Under the pieces are notes generated by a model, which worked only from the letters and a program-made list of their open reading frames with translations, had not been told where the DNA came from and ran no database searches. A DNA stretch of 13,829 nt, from assembly GCA_035269015.1 (NCBI GenBank), contig DATFJU010000015.1:1-13829 (forward strand), written 5' to 3'. Both the position numbers and the translations under genes were made by a program. Positions within the stretch are counted from its first letter, which is position 1. Each line of letters starts with the position of its first letter. Origin of the DNA: JAIPJO01 sp035269015 (GTDB taxonomy: Bacteria > Patescibacteriota > Patescibacteriia > Patescibacteriales > UBA12465). Shown here one piece after another: positions 1 through 8,162 of this stretch.

Positions 1-875
1 GTGATAGCTATACCTGGCTTTTCTTTTTTAATTTTTTTAATTAATTCTTTAAACTGCTCTACTGTATATTTTCTATTCATTTTCTTTAATATTTCATTAT
101 CCCCAGATTGTACAGCTATATGTAAATGGTTGGCTAATTTGCTAGACTTTCCTATTGTTTTAATTAATTTATCCTTCATATCTTTAGGATGACTACTAAA
201 AAATCTAAGCCAAAAATCTCCAGGTATTTTTTCTATTTCTAATATTAAATCAGCAAAATCTTTATCATTTGATTTATAACTATTTACATTTTGAGCTATT
301 AAATTTATTTCTTTATAGCCTAAACTAACCAGTTTCTTTACCTCAGCAATAATCTTATTGTAGTCTCTATACACCTCTCTACCTCTAGCATAAGGGACTA
401 CACAGTATGAACAAAAGTTATTGCAACCATTGCCAATAGGAACATAAGCGCTAAAATTATTACTATAATTAGGCTCTATTTCTAGATATCTTTCTCCTTG
501 ATTTTCTCTTAAGTCATCTAACGACTTATTGTCTAATTTATTAGTTAAAAGCTCAATCATCTTAGGTAGCTCATTAATAGGCATAAAAAGCTTTACTCTT
601 CCCTCTAATCTTTTAATAACATCTTTTCTCTTAGCTAAACAACCAGTAATTACTACATCACTTTCTTTATTATCTTTCCTTATCTGCTTTACTAAACCAT
701 ATACTCTATCCTCAGCCTTTTGTCTGACTCCGCAAGTGTTAATAATAACTAAATCAGCAGACTTTTGATCTGTGCTTGTTATTCTTTTAGAATTTAAATA
801 ACTAGCAATTCTTTCACTATCAGCTTTATTCATCTGACAACCAATAGTTATTATATGATAACTGTGATAATGCAT
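1..875 (-). CDS. miaB: tRNA-2-methylthio-N6-dimethylallyladenosine synthase MiaB (3' end cut by window)
   Basis: MiaB is a radical-SAM enzyme that adds a methylthio group to C2 of N6-isopentenyladenosine at position 37 of tRNAs reading UNN codons. Reading from ATG at 875 gives 291 residues before the window edge, about two thirds of the usual ~440; the radical-SAM C-terminal part and TRAM domain lie outside. The N-terminal MTTase domain has its three cluster cysteines: C13 in GCQMN, C48 in NTCGVR and C79 in TGCLA. The radical-SAM CxxxCxxC motif is C151-C155-C158 (GCNNFCSYC), followed by VVPYARGRE. Further MiaB-typical blocks are QNVNSY (195-200), FSSHPKDM (226-233) and HLHIAVQSGD (250-259). 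The start lies 13 bp after the stop of the upstream glycosyltransferase gene, so the two are probably co-transcribed. There is no Shine-Dalgarno sequence. RimO and MtaB are the alternatives, but QMN and NVNSY favour MiaB. Confidence 0.95.
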   Translation of the reverse strand, partial: MHYHSYHIITIGCQMNKADSERIASYLNSKRITSTDQKSADLVIINTCGVRQKAEDRVYGLVKQIRKDNKESDVVITGCLAKRKDVIKRLEGRVKLFMPINELPKMIELLTNKLDNKSLDDLRENQGERYLEIEPNYSNNFSAYVPIGNGCNNFCSYCVVPYARGREVYRDYNKIIAEVKKLVSLGYKEINLIAQNVNSYKSNDKDFADLILEIEKIPGDFWLRFFSSHPKDMKDKLIKTIGKSSKLANHLHIAVQSGDNEILKKMNRKYTVEQFKELIKKIKKEKPGIAI

Positions 876-888
876 ATATAAAAAAATA

Positions 889-2673
889 TTAATTTTCTTT
901 TAATTTATTATCTATGAAATATAATTCATATAAAGAAAATTCTGAACTAATTTCTTTTTTAAGTCTAATATTCATATTATGTTCTGGTAATTTTCTTTCG
1001 TTTAAATATTTTATATCTTTTTCAGGAAAGGTGAAGTTAAAATAATATAGTGGTAGTTTTTTTGCTACCTGACCATAGTAATGATTCATATTAGGATCTG
1101 TTAATAATCCTCTGATAACTTTTCTCTCTGGAAAAAGCAACTTATCATGAAACTCTGTCACTATCACAGCATTTTGCTCTGTATTACCCCAAACCTTTTC
1201 TACATTTACTTGATCTTTTTTAAACTTAAAATATGTATAATATAACCCTTCTTCTGATCCAAATATAAGAAAATAAAAAGATAATAGATAAATTATAAAT
1301 ATAAATATAGCAATAAGTCCATTTCTACTTATAGTTGTCCAGCATTTCTTTTGTTTAAATATATATTTAGAGAACTTATCAAAAAATATTGCAATAATTG
1401 GCATAGATCCTAAATAGATTGGTAACCAATAGCGAGTATAGGAATTACCAATAGTATGACTACTAGCATCAGGATTATCAGTAAACTTCCAACTTCCATA
1501 ATAAAATATTAAAACAGCGGACAAAAATAACCAACTAACAATATACAACCAATATTTTTTAGGCCATTTGTATATATTTGCCAATAATATTAAAAAACCT
1601 AAAGTCAGCGGTATGAATAAATACCAAAACATTTTTGCAAAATATATAATAAACATTTTTACTGATTGCCAAGGCTTAAGGCCAAAATAAAAGATAGTAT
1701 CTTTAATATTATTAAAAGCTACTCTAATCATATCAGTTTGCTTGTTAACAGTAGACTTTACCAAGTCTCCACTTGATTTACTAATTGTAAGTAAAGATTC
1801 ATTCATTTCACTATACCCACCTTGCCAAAAAGCACCATATAAAATTTGGTTATAATAAAACATTGGTAAAAGACCAGTAAACATTCCTGACAAAAATAAT
1901 AGTATTTTAATTATACTTATGCTTCTGAAATAAAAAATCCAAGCTAAAAATACTACTGGCATTAACCATAACACCTCAGAAGTTCTAGTAATAAGAGCTA
2001 AAGCTAAAAATAATCCAGCTAAATAAGATGCAATAAGTGAAAATATATATACTAGCTTAGGTTTATATGATAAAAATTTAGTTTTAATCTTTTTATTATT
2101 AACAATATAAGTGCTGAAATATAAAAAAATAATTACAAATACAACAAACAAAACATTATGAAACATACTTCTAGATGTATAATATATGTATACAGGAAAC
2201 GAGAACAAAAGAAGGCTTGATAAGAAAGCAATTCTTTTAGTAAATATTCTTTGTAACCAAAGATAAAAAAATACCAAACCTATACTGGCAAAAATTGGTG
2301 TTAAGTATGGTATAAGCTGATTTCCAAAAATAGAAGCTATTTTTCCAAAAATTATAATAACACCAAGAAAACTAAGTGGCTTTAACCATGGACCATCACT
2401 TTTAAAACTTCTGGGATGTATAATTCCACCAGTGCCTAAATTATACCTTTCTTTTATAGTAAGACTAGCGCTATTACTATAAACTTTAGAAAAAACATAA
2501 TTTGCATTCTCATCAGGTGATCCCCATTTTACATAATCAGGACTTTGCGCTATAAAATTATAAGAAGAAGAAATTACAAAAAAAATAATGGCTAAAATAA
2601 TTATTGTCATTAATCGCCAATTTTTAGAGAAAAAATTGTTATATTTTTTTGTCTTTTTTTCCTTAACTTTCAT
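889..2673 (-). CDS. Polytopic GT-C fold glycosyltransferase, GT39/PMT-like
   Basis: This 594-residue integral membrane protein probably transfers a sugar from a polyprenyl-phosphate donor on the outer face of the membrane. A basic cytoplasmic N terminus is followed by a first helix at about 21-39. The first outside loop carries SPDEN, with adjacent acids D54 and E55 where GT-C enzymes keep their catalytic Asp/Glu. About ten more hydrophobic segments run to about residue 472, including 101-117, 122-142, 148-165, 171-191, 209-228, 235-250, 254-274, 344-366, 376-392 and 450-472. The block YTRYWLPIYLG (412-422) resembles the conserved RYxLP region of PMT/ArnT-like proteins. The last ~120 residues look soluble and extracytoplasmic. 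It is the first gene of a minus-strand unit, with miaB 13 bp downstream, and shares a 76-bp divergent promoter region with the plus-strand membrane gene. Family assignment rests on topology and the DE motif; substrate is unknown. Confidence 0.75.
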   Translation of the reverse strand: MKVKEKKTKKYNNFFSKNWRLMTIIILAIIFFVISSSYNFIAQSPDYVKWGSPDENANYVFSKVYSNSASLTIKERYNLGTGGIIHPRSFKSDGPWLKPLSFLGVIIIFGKIASIFGNQLIPYLTPIFASIGLVFFYLWLQRIFTKRIAFLSSLLLFSFPVYIYYTSRSMFHNVLFVVFVIIFLYFSTYIVNNKKIKTKFLSYKPKLVYIFSLIASYLAGLFLALALITRTSEVLWLMPVVFLAWIFYFRSISIIKILLFLSGMFTGLLPMFYYNQILYGAFWQGGYSEMNESLLTISKSSGDLVKSTVNKQTDMIRVAFNNIKDTIFYFGLKPWQSVKMFIIYFAKMFWYLFIPLTLGFLILLANIYKWPKKYWLYIVSWLFLSAVLIFYYGSWKFTDNPDASSHTIGNSYTRYWLPIYLGSMPIIAIFFDKFSKYIFKQKKCWTTISRNGLIAIFIFIIYLLSFYFLIFGSEEGLYYTYFKFKKDQVNVEKVWGNTEQNAVIVTEFHDKLLFPERKVIRGLLTDPNMNHYYGQVAKKLPLYYFNFTFPEKDIKYLNERKLPEHNMNIRLKKEISSEFSLYELYFIDNKLKEN

Positions 2674-2700
2674 AACTATTAAATAGCTTTAATTTATACT

Positions 2701-2729
2701 ACCTTAGCAAAAAATACCATTTTAAGCAA
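2701..2729 (-). promoter_or_regulatory. Candidate promoter of the glycosyltransferase-miaB unit
   Basis: On the minus strand TTGCTT (2729-2724) is followed 17 bp later by TAAGGT (2706-2701), with a TG just upstream (extended -10, TGCTAAGGT). This would give a leader of about 20 nt before the ATG at 2673. A second possible -10, TATAAA (2698-2693), would give a leader of about 12 nt. Both matches to consensus are partial, and the region is AT-rich, so the exact start is uncertain. A promoter somewhere in this 76-bp gap is required, because the neighbour is divergent. Confidence 0.45.
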
Positions 2730-2734
2730 TAATT

Positions 2735-2743
2735 TGCTATATT
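2735..2743 (+). promoter_or_regulatory. Extended -10 promoter, apparently leaderless, for the plus-strand membrane gene
   Basis: TGCTATATT (2735-2743) matches the extended -10 consensus TGnTATAAT at all but one position. Only six bases (2744-2749) separate it from the ATG at 2750, so a start at the usual distance would fall on the A of the start codon and give a leaderless mRNA. No good -35 is visible 17 bp upstream (TACCAT at 2715-2720), which fits an extended -10 promoter. The TTTGCTA here (2733-2739) forms an inverted pair with TAGCAAA (2705-2711) in the opposing promoter. Confidence 0.5.
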
Positions 2744-2749
2744 ATTAGT

Positions 2750-4645
2750 ATGACAAAAAATTTAGAAAAAATCTATTATTTCATACTTTTAAGCTTATCT
2801 TTTTTAGCAATTTGGGGATCAATTGTTTACTTAAGCTTTGAGTTAAATCAAACAATGAGAATACTAGTTTTACTTTTAAGTATAACTAGTACTATTTTAA
2901 GTGTTAAGCTTTTAAAAATTAAATTTTCTAAAGACAAGTTAAAAGAAATAAAAAGAAACACTAAAGCTCCCACCTTCTATTATATACTATATTTTTTAAT
3001 ACTTTTTATTATTAGCTACTTACTTATAGAAGCTGTTAGTGCAGAAGCCTTAATTTCTCCTTGGCAAGTTTTAAATACTAGATTTTTTATTTCATATACT
3101 GCTTTAGCTATAATTAGTTTATATGGTTTTTATAATAAATATCAAGGTCATAATTTAGCCTTAATAATATTATATTTAATTTCTTTTTCTGTGGCATTAA
3201 TTGTCTATAAAATTGGTTATGGTTTTGATCCCTTTATACACCAAGCTAGTATGGAGGCCATTGATAAATTAGGCAAAATTCATCCAAAAAACCTTTATTA
3301 TAATGGTTATTACTCTATTGTTTTGATAATACATGACATTTTGCAGGTATCCATAGAAACTGTGAATAAATTTATTGTACCAATTATTTCTGCTTTAAGT
3401 TTACCTTTAGCACTTAACATATTTATAAAGCATTATTTTACTAAACATAGAAACACAGTAATAAGCGCCTTAGTTCTAATGCTTCCCTTTTCAATATTTA
3501 TAATTAGTACACCTCAAAATTTAGCTTATTTATTTTTAATACTAAGTTTAGTTCTTGGAACTACTTTAAAAAGAAAATATATATATCTAAGTGGTATTTT
3601 GTCACTGGCAAGTTTTTTTATTCATCCTTTAGCTGGTATACCTGCTTTAATTTTTTGGGTTTTAGTATTTATACATATAAATAGAGATAAAATAAAAACC
3701 TGGCAATATAAAACCCTGCTTAGTTTAAGTTCTTTAGCATCAATAATATCAATACCCCTAGCCTTTGTTTTAATGGGTCAGAGCTCTTTTAATATTAATT
3801 TTGGTACCATAGAGCAGTTTGGTCTATTTTGGCCTTCAGGAGAGAGTATATGGCTTAATTTTAGCTATTTCTATGGTTTCAACACCTTTATTTTTATTCT
3901 AATCTTAATATTTTTTGGTTTCTCTATTTGGTTAAAAAACTACAAAAACACTCCTAAAATATTTATGCTAACCAATATTTTAGGACTATCTTTTTTTCTA
4001 TCATATTTACTTAGTCAAGGTTTAAACTTTGAATATTTAATTGCTTACGAACGAGATTATTATAGGGAAAGAATATTAATTATTAGTATTATTTTTTTCT
4101 TGCCCATGATAATTATTAGTTTCAAATACTTACTATCAAAGTTAAACTTAACTGATAAATATTTTAAAATATCTGCTTTATTAATTATTCCTTTACTTTT
4201 TTGTGCTTCCCTATACTACTCTTACCCTAGACATGATAATTTCTATAACTCCCGAGGATATAGTCTTTCTTTCCAGGATATAGAGACAGTAAAATTTATT
4301 GAAGAAAATAATAAAAATAATAACTATATTGTATTAGCTAATCAGCAAGTTAGCTTAGCAGCTCTAAAAACATTTGGCTTTAAAAAATACTTTAAAAATA
4401 ATATCTTTTATTACCCTATACCAACCAGTGGTGAGTTATATAAATATTATTTAGAGATGGTCTATGAAGGTTCTAGTAAAGATACAATAAAAAAAGCTCG
4501 TGAATTAACAGGAGCTAAAACTGTCTACTTTGTAATTAATAAATATTGGTGGGCCTCAACAAAAATAATTGATGAGGCTAGTTTAATTGCTGATGAAGAA
4601 TATAAACTATTTGACGGTGACGTTTATATTTTTAAATATAATTAA
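2750..4645 (+). CDS. Large polytopic membrane protein, GT-C glycosyltransferase-like, with soluble C-terminal domain
   Basis: The product has 631 residues with about 14 hydrophobic segments between residues 8 and 490, then a soluble C-terminal domain of ~140 residues that should face outside. After the fifth segment comes GFDPFIHQA (158-166), with an acidic residue (D160) and a histidine (H164) in what would be the large first outer loop. This resembles the Asp-containing loop of many GT-C glycosyltransferases. A second charged block, YERDYYRERI (433-442), precedes the last helices. The C-terminal domain alternates strands and helices and may bind an acceptor. It is the only plus-strand gene, divergent from the GT39-like gene and convergent with the DUF3160 gene, whose stop shares bases with its own TAA. 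It has no Shine-Dalgarno sequence, and the -10 box is six bases before the ATG. I recognise the architecture, not a named family; a flippase or polymerase is an alternative. Confidence 0.6.
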   Translation: MTKNLEKIYYFILLSLSFLAIWGSIVYLSFELNQTMRILVLLLSITSTILSVKLLKIKFSKDKLKEIKRNTKAPTFYYILYFLILFIISYLLIEAVSAEALISPWQVLNTRFFISYTALAIISLYGFYNKYQGHNLALIILYLISFSVALIVYKIGYGFDPFIHQASMEAIDKLGKIHPKNLYYNGYYSIVLIIHDILQVSIETVNKFIVPIISALSLPLALNIFIKHYFTKHRNTVISALVLMLPFSIFIISTPQNLAYLFLILSLVLGTTLKRKYIYLSGILSLASFFIHPLAGIPALIFWVLVFIHINRDKIKTWQYKTLLSLSSLASIISIPLAFVLMGQSSFNINFGTIEQFGLFWPSGESIWLNFSYFYGFNTFIFILILIFFGFSIWLKNYKNTPKIFMLTNILGLSFFLSYLLSQGLNFEYLIAYERDYYRERILIISIIFFLPMIIISFKYLLSKLNLTDKYFKISALLIIPLLFCASLYYSYPRHDNFYNSRGYSLSFQDIETVKFIEENNKNNNYIVLANQQVSLAALKTFGFKKYFKNNIFYYPIPTSGELYKYYLEMVYEGSSKDTIKKARELTGAKTVYFVINKYWWASTKIIDEASLIADEEYKLFDGDVYIFKYN

Positions 4646-7062
4646 CGCTTACTTTCTTGATAATTAAATATTGGGCCTAAAACTAAAATAGGATTATCTT
4701 TATAATATCTAAGTAAAGCTATCATTTTTATACCTTTAATTTCAGCTAATAATTGAGAATCATTATCATCTGTGTTTAATATTAAACTCTTATCACTAGC
4801 TTCTCTAACAATATACTCACGACTTAAATCATCTATCAAATTATATTGATCATCAGAAATCTCTTCACCTTTATTTTGTTTTAAAACGATACTTTTTAAA
4901 TCTTTAAAGGTAACATTCATATTATTTAAATTTATACCAGCTGAAGCAACTTCATTACTAATCTGTAAGGCCGAAAACATTTGACTAATCATATCAGTGC
5001 TAGCTATTAAATTATCCAATAAAGATAAACTAGGTTCAATATAATTATATCTATTAATATTTGCTGCATTATAACTCAGAGTATCTTTTTCGTCACTATA
5101 TAAACTATATAAGCCTAATAAATCTGGCTCTAATTGAAAATTAACCCAAAAGCCTAAAGAACTCATAACCAACCTGTCCTGCCAATCTTTTGTTTGCGCA
5201 TAACGCGGGTTGCTACTGCGTTCAAAACCAAACATGGAATTAATTAAATTAAAATTAGACCAATAATTATTTTCTTGCCAATTATCTGACTCATTTAATT
5301 GATACTTAATTTTATCTACCTGTTCATTGTAATTATTATAATTAGTATTTTTTTGCCAATACTCATTATCACTATCAATCTTAGTTACTAAGTTTATTAT
5401 ATCTAACCCAAAGCCGTTGCATCGAATTTCACCATTAACAGTCCTGCCTTCACAAGCAGTAATTAAATCTGAATCTTTTTCTGCACCACTATAAATACCT
5501 ACTTCTGGATAAGTTAAATTATTAAAAATATAACTATTAGGCCAATAATAATCCGCTAACAACTTTAAACCAGCGTTAGCTCTATTAGTTTCATTAATTT
5601 CATTATAACCTCCTTTTAAATCTGAGAACTTATATTTACTAATTTCAAACTGCAAGTTATACAATCTCTCATCTATATAATCATTATTTTTACCAAACCA
5701 CTCATCAAAATTTTCAATATCTTTATTATTAAAAGCATCTCTATAATTTACATAAGTTAAATCCTGACGCAAACCTTTAAAGAAAGCCATAATTTTGTAT
5801 ATCCTAGCCCATTTGTTTTTTAGTTTTTCATCTTTTGAAATATCTTGAGATAAGATATGTGCGGCAATCGTATTAATACGCCAATCATCTTGATCTAAAA
5901 GACAATCAGAGCAATCATCATTTTTATAATATAAAGGGAAAACTGATTGTAGCCATTTATTAGTCAAATAAAAATTATTTAACCTAGCATTTTCTTGATA
6001 CTCTTTAGGAACTACAAAATTATTATAATCTCTATCATACAATAATACTGGAGATTTAGTTTCCAATTCATGTTCTCTGATTAATTTAACTTCTCTATTA
6101 ACATCTTCAGATAAATAATATGGTAACTCAAAACTATAAACAGCCTCATCTTTAGGGTTAAACTTAGTTTGATCATTAAAATCATTGTTTTTATTAATCT
6201 GCTCAGCACTTGGTTTTAAAAGCTCTAGAGATACGGCCAAATAAGCTGTTACCAACCTTTGTGCCTCTAGCACTGGGTCATTTACATTACCTTTCTCCCT
6301 TAAGCTAAATTCATAACGACTTCGAGCTTGATTATATAAACTTTTGTTTATCTCCCAAAGGTTATCGTAAAAAATATTAGATTCAATTTGTTTAAAAACT
6401 TTGTTTAATTGATGTTGATAATAGTAAATTAAAAAATCACTAGTAATAACTACAGGTATATTTTTCTCATGTAACCAGTCATAAGCACCATAAAAATCAT
6501 TAAATTCTTCTTTATAAGGATTAGAAAATACAGCAAAACCATTTTGATTAAGTTTATCTACACCATCATCCAAGTTAAATTTTCTGGACACATTATAATA
6601 ATTAACAGCATCAACTTTAACGTTAAGTGGTAAATCGTAATCACCTATAGATCTTTCATATGTTTCACTTGGCCTTTCATAAAAATCAGAAAATGATAAA
6701 TATTCCACCTTAACATCATCTACAAGTGACCTTCCATTTTCTAAATCTTCTTTTTCTGAAGTTTGTGGTAATTCCCCACTCAAACGATTATCAGATTCAC
6801 TATCTTGATTATCTAAAGTATTATTATCCTCTACTTCAGTTTTATTATTTGAGCTAAAATCAACTTGCATTATAATCCAAGCAATAAAACTTAATACAGC
6901 TAAACTAAACAATACTAAAAAGATTATTTTAATAGTTTTATTATAAGGAATTATACCTAAAATTCTTTTTTGACCATATAAATCACTATTTACAAACTTT
7001 TCTGAAGAGGGTTTTTGAAATTCTTGCTTGTCTTGATTTTGATTTTGTTCTTCTTCAAACAT
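4642..7062 (-). CDS. Membrane-anchored DUF3160 ectoprotein
   Basis: The 806-residue protein has a cytoplasmic Q/E/K-rich N terminus (1-42), one membrane helix (about 43-66), an acidic N/D/E/S-rich linker (about 68-116) and a large domain assigned to DUF3160, a family of unknown biochemical role. Blocks typical of the family as I know it are NGFAVF (174-179), then PVVITSDFLIYYYQHQLNKV (203-222), and further on a WARIYKIMAFFKG block and a VGIYSG block. With no cleavable signal, the helix should leave the domain outside. Two cysteine pairs (CSDC, and a pair in the CEGRTVNGEIRC segment) could form disulfides there. It lies 15 bp downstream of mltG, in the same direction, as the likely last gene of the nucleotidyltransferase-mltG unit. 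That context suggests a role at the cell wall, which is inference only. Its TAA shares TTAA with the stop of the convergent gene, leaving no room for a separate terminator. Confidence 0.75.
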   Translation of the reverse strand: MFEEEQNQNQDKQEFQKPSSEKFVNSDLYGQKRILGIIPYNKTIKIIFLVLFSLAVLSFIAWIIMQVDFSSNNKTEVEDNNTLDNQDSESDNRLSGELPQTSEKEDLENGRSLVDDVKVEYLSFSDFYERPSETYERSIGDYDLPLNVKVDAVNYYNVSRKFNLDDGVDKLNQNGFAVFSNPYKEEFNDFYGAYDWLHEKNIPVVITSDFLIYYYQHQLNKVFKQIESNIFYDNLWEINKSLYNQARSRYEFSLREKGNVNDPVLEAQRLVTAYLAVSLELLKPSAEQINKNNDFNDQTKFNPKDEAVYSFELPYYLSEDVNREVKLIREHELETKSPVLLYDRDYNNFVVPKEYQENARLNNFYLTNKWLQSVFPLYYKNDDCSDCLLDQDDWRINTIAAHILSQDISKDEKLKNKWARIYKIMAFFKGLRQDLTYVNYRDAFNNKDIENFDEWFGKNNDYIDERLYNLQFEISKYKFSDLKGGYNEINETNRANAGLKLLADYYWPNSYIFNNLTYPEVGIYSGAEKDSDLITACEGRTVNGEIRCNGFGLDIINLVTKIDSDNEYWQKNTNYNNYNEQVDKIKYQLNESDNWQENNYWSNFNLINSMFGFERSSNPRYAQTKDWQDRLVMSSLGFWVNFQLEPDLLGLYSLYSDEKDTLSYNAANINRYNYIEPSLSLLDNLIASTDMISQMFSALQISNEVASAGINLNNMNVTFKDLKSIVLKQNKGEEISDDQYNLIDDLSREYIVREASDKSLILNTDDNDSQLLAEIKGIKMIALLRYYKDNPILVLGPIFNYQESKR

Positions 7063-7076
7063 AAATTTATGTAAAA

Positions 7077-8162
7077 TTAATCAATAAATTGAGCTTTTTT
7101 TTGCAAGTGTTCACTGTAAGTGGCAGAAAAAAGAGTTTCATCACTGCCAACTGGAGAAAGAAAATAATTATATTCTGTATAGACTGGATAAATAGCTGCC
7201 TTTATGGCTACAATTCCAGGATTACTAACTGGACCTGGGGGTAAACCGGCATTTTGATAAGTATTATAAGGTGATTCAATCTTAGTATCTTCTGTACTAT
7301 AAACTGTTTTATATTCTCCTAAAATATAGGCTAAAGAAGCACAAGATTGCAGAGCCTGTCCTCTGGCAATTCTATCCCAGAAAATACCAGATATTATTTT
7401 AGCTTCTTCAATAGATGTCAAAACAGGGAGACCATCATCATTATATTTAATATTAGCCTCTTTTTCAATAAGAGAAGCCATAGTAACAATTTCATGAATA
7501 CTTCTACTTTGCTCCTTAATATCTTCTCTCATCTGAGGAGTGACTTTATTATTAAAATTATTTAACATTCTAATAACTAAATCTTGGGGCTCACTATCTT
7601 TGTATATATTATAAGTATCAGGAAATAAATAACCTTCCAAAGAATTAAATTCAGGTTTAGATTCTAAAAAACTATAATCTTCTTTATATTTTGACAACAT
7701 TTTATTATTTTTTTTATCACTCGTTTGTGACCAGCCTACAACATTTAACCATTCATCCTTTTGCCAAATCCCCTCACTTTCAAAATATTGAGCCATTTTT
7801 TCATTAGACCAACCTTCTAATAGTTTAACAGTTATTTCCTGACTATTAACTTGACCTTGACTAATCTTGGCCACAATATTTTTTATAGACATATCTTGGC
7901 TTAAATTATAGACACCTGCCTGAAGTTTGGACTGTAGGTTTTTGTTTCTAGCATAAAGTATAAATAAATTACTTGATTGTATTAATTTTTCTTCTTTAAG
8001 CTCCTTAGCAATATTTTTTAAACTAGCTCCTGACTCAATCACTACAGCCTGCACCTCACCATCTTTATCATAAGGTAAATTAATATTAATATAATAAAAA
8101 CTTAAAAAAGCAATAATGCTAACTAAAATAAAAGCTCCTAAATACAAGATAAACTTCTTCAT
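7077..8162 (-). CDS. mltG: Endolytic murein transglycosylase MltG (YceG-like)
   Basis: MltG cuts nascent peptidoglycan strands inside the chain, releasing 1,6-anhydro ends, and is thought to set glycan length. The 361-residue protein has one N-terminal helix (about 3-25), a LysM-like segment (about 38-90) and a YceG catalytic domain. Visible family motifs are EGYLFPDTY (176-184), ASLIEKEA (229-236) with E233 at the catalytic Glu position (E218 in E. coli), YNTY (299-302) and GLPPGPVSNP (306-315). Within ALQSCA (270-275) a cysteine, C274, sits where the E. coli protein has Asp in LQTD; Q272 is kept. The length matches the family (about 340-380). Its ATG overlaps the TGA of the upstream nucleotidyltransferase gene by 4 bp (ATGA), which points to translational coupling, and the DUF3160 gene follows after 14 bp. 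Confidence 0.95.
   Translation of the reverse strand: MKKFILYLGAFILVSIIAFLSFYYININLPYDKDGEVQAVVIESGASLKNIAKELKEEKLIQSSNLFILYARNKNLQSKLQAGVYNLSQDMSIKNIVAKISQGQVNSQEITVKLLEGWSNEKMAQYFESEGIWQKDEWLNVVGWSQTSDKKNNKMLSKYKEDYSFLESKPEFNSLEGYLFPDTYNIYKDSEPQDLVIRMLNNFNNKVTPQMREDIKEQSRSIHEIVTMASLIEKEANIKYNDDGLPVLTSIEEAKIISGIFWDRIARGQALQSCASLAYILGEYKTVYSTEDTKIESPYNTYQNAGLPPGPVSNPGIVAIKAAIYPVYTEYNYFLSPVGSDETLFSATYSEHLQKKAQFID

Noticed and set aside
529..768. Plus-strand open frame inside miaB, and a similar one at 1-192
   Set aside because: The minus strand encodes MiaB with all its cysteine motifs across both stretches; the plus frames are hydrophobic shadows.
8159..8161. Recoded UGA (Gly or Trp), as in some reduced or CPR lineages
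   Set aside because: Trp is TGG throughout, no in-frame TGA interrupts the conserved genes, and the one TGA is a coupled ATGA stop at the expected protein length.
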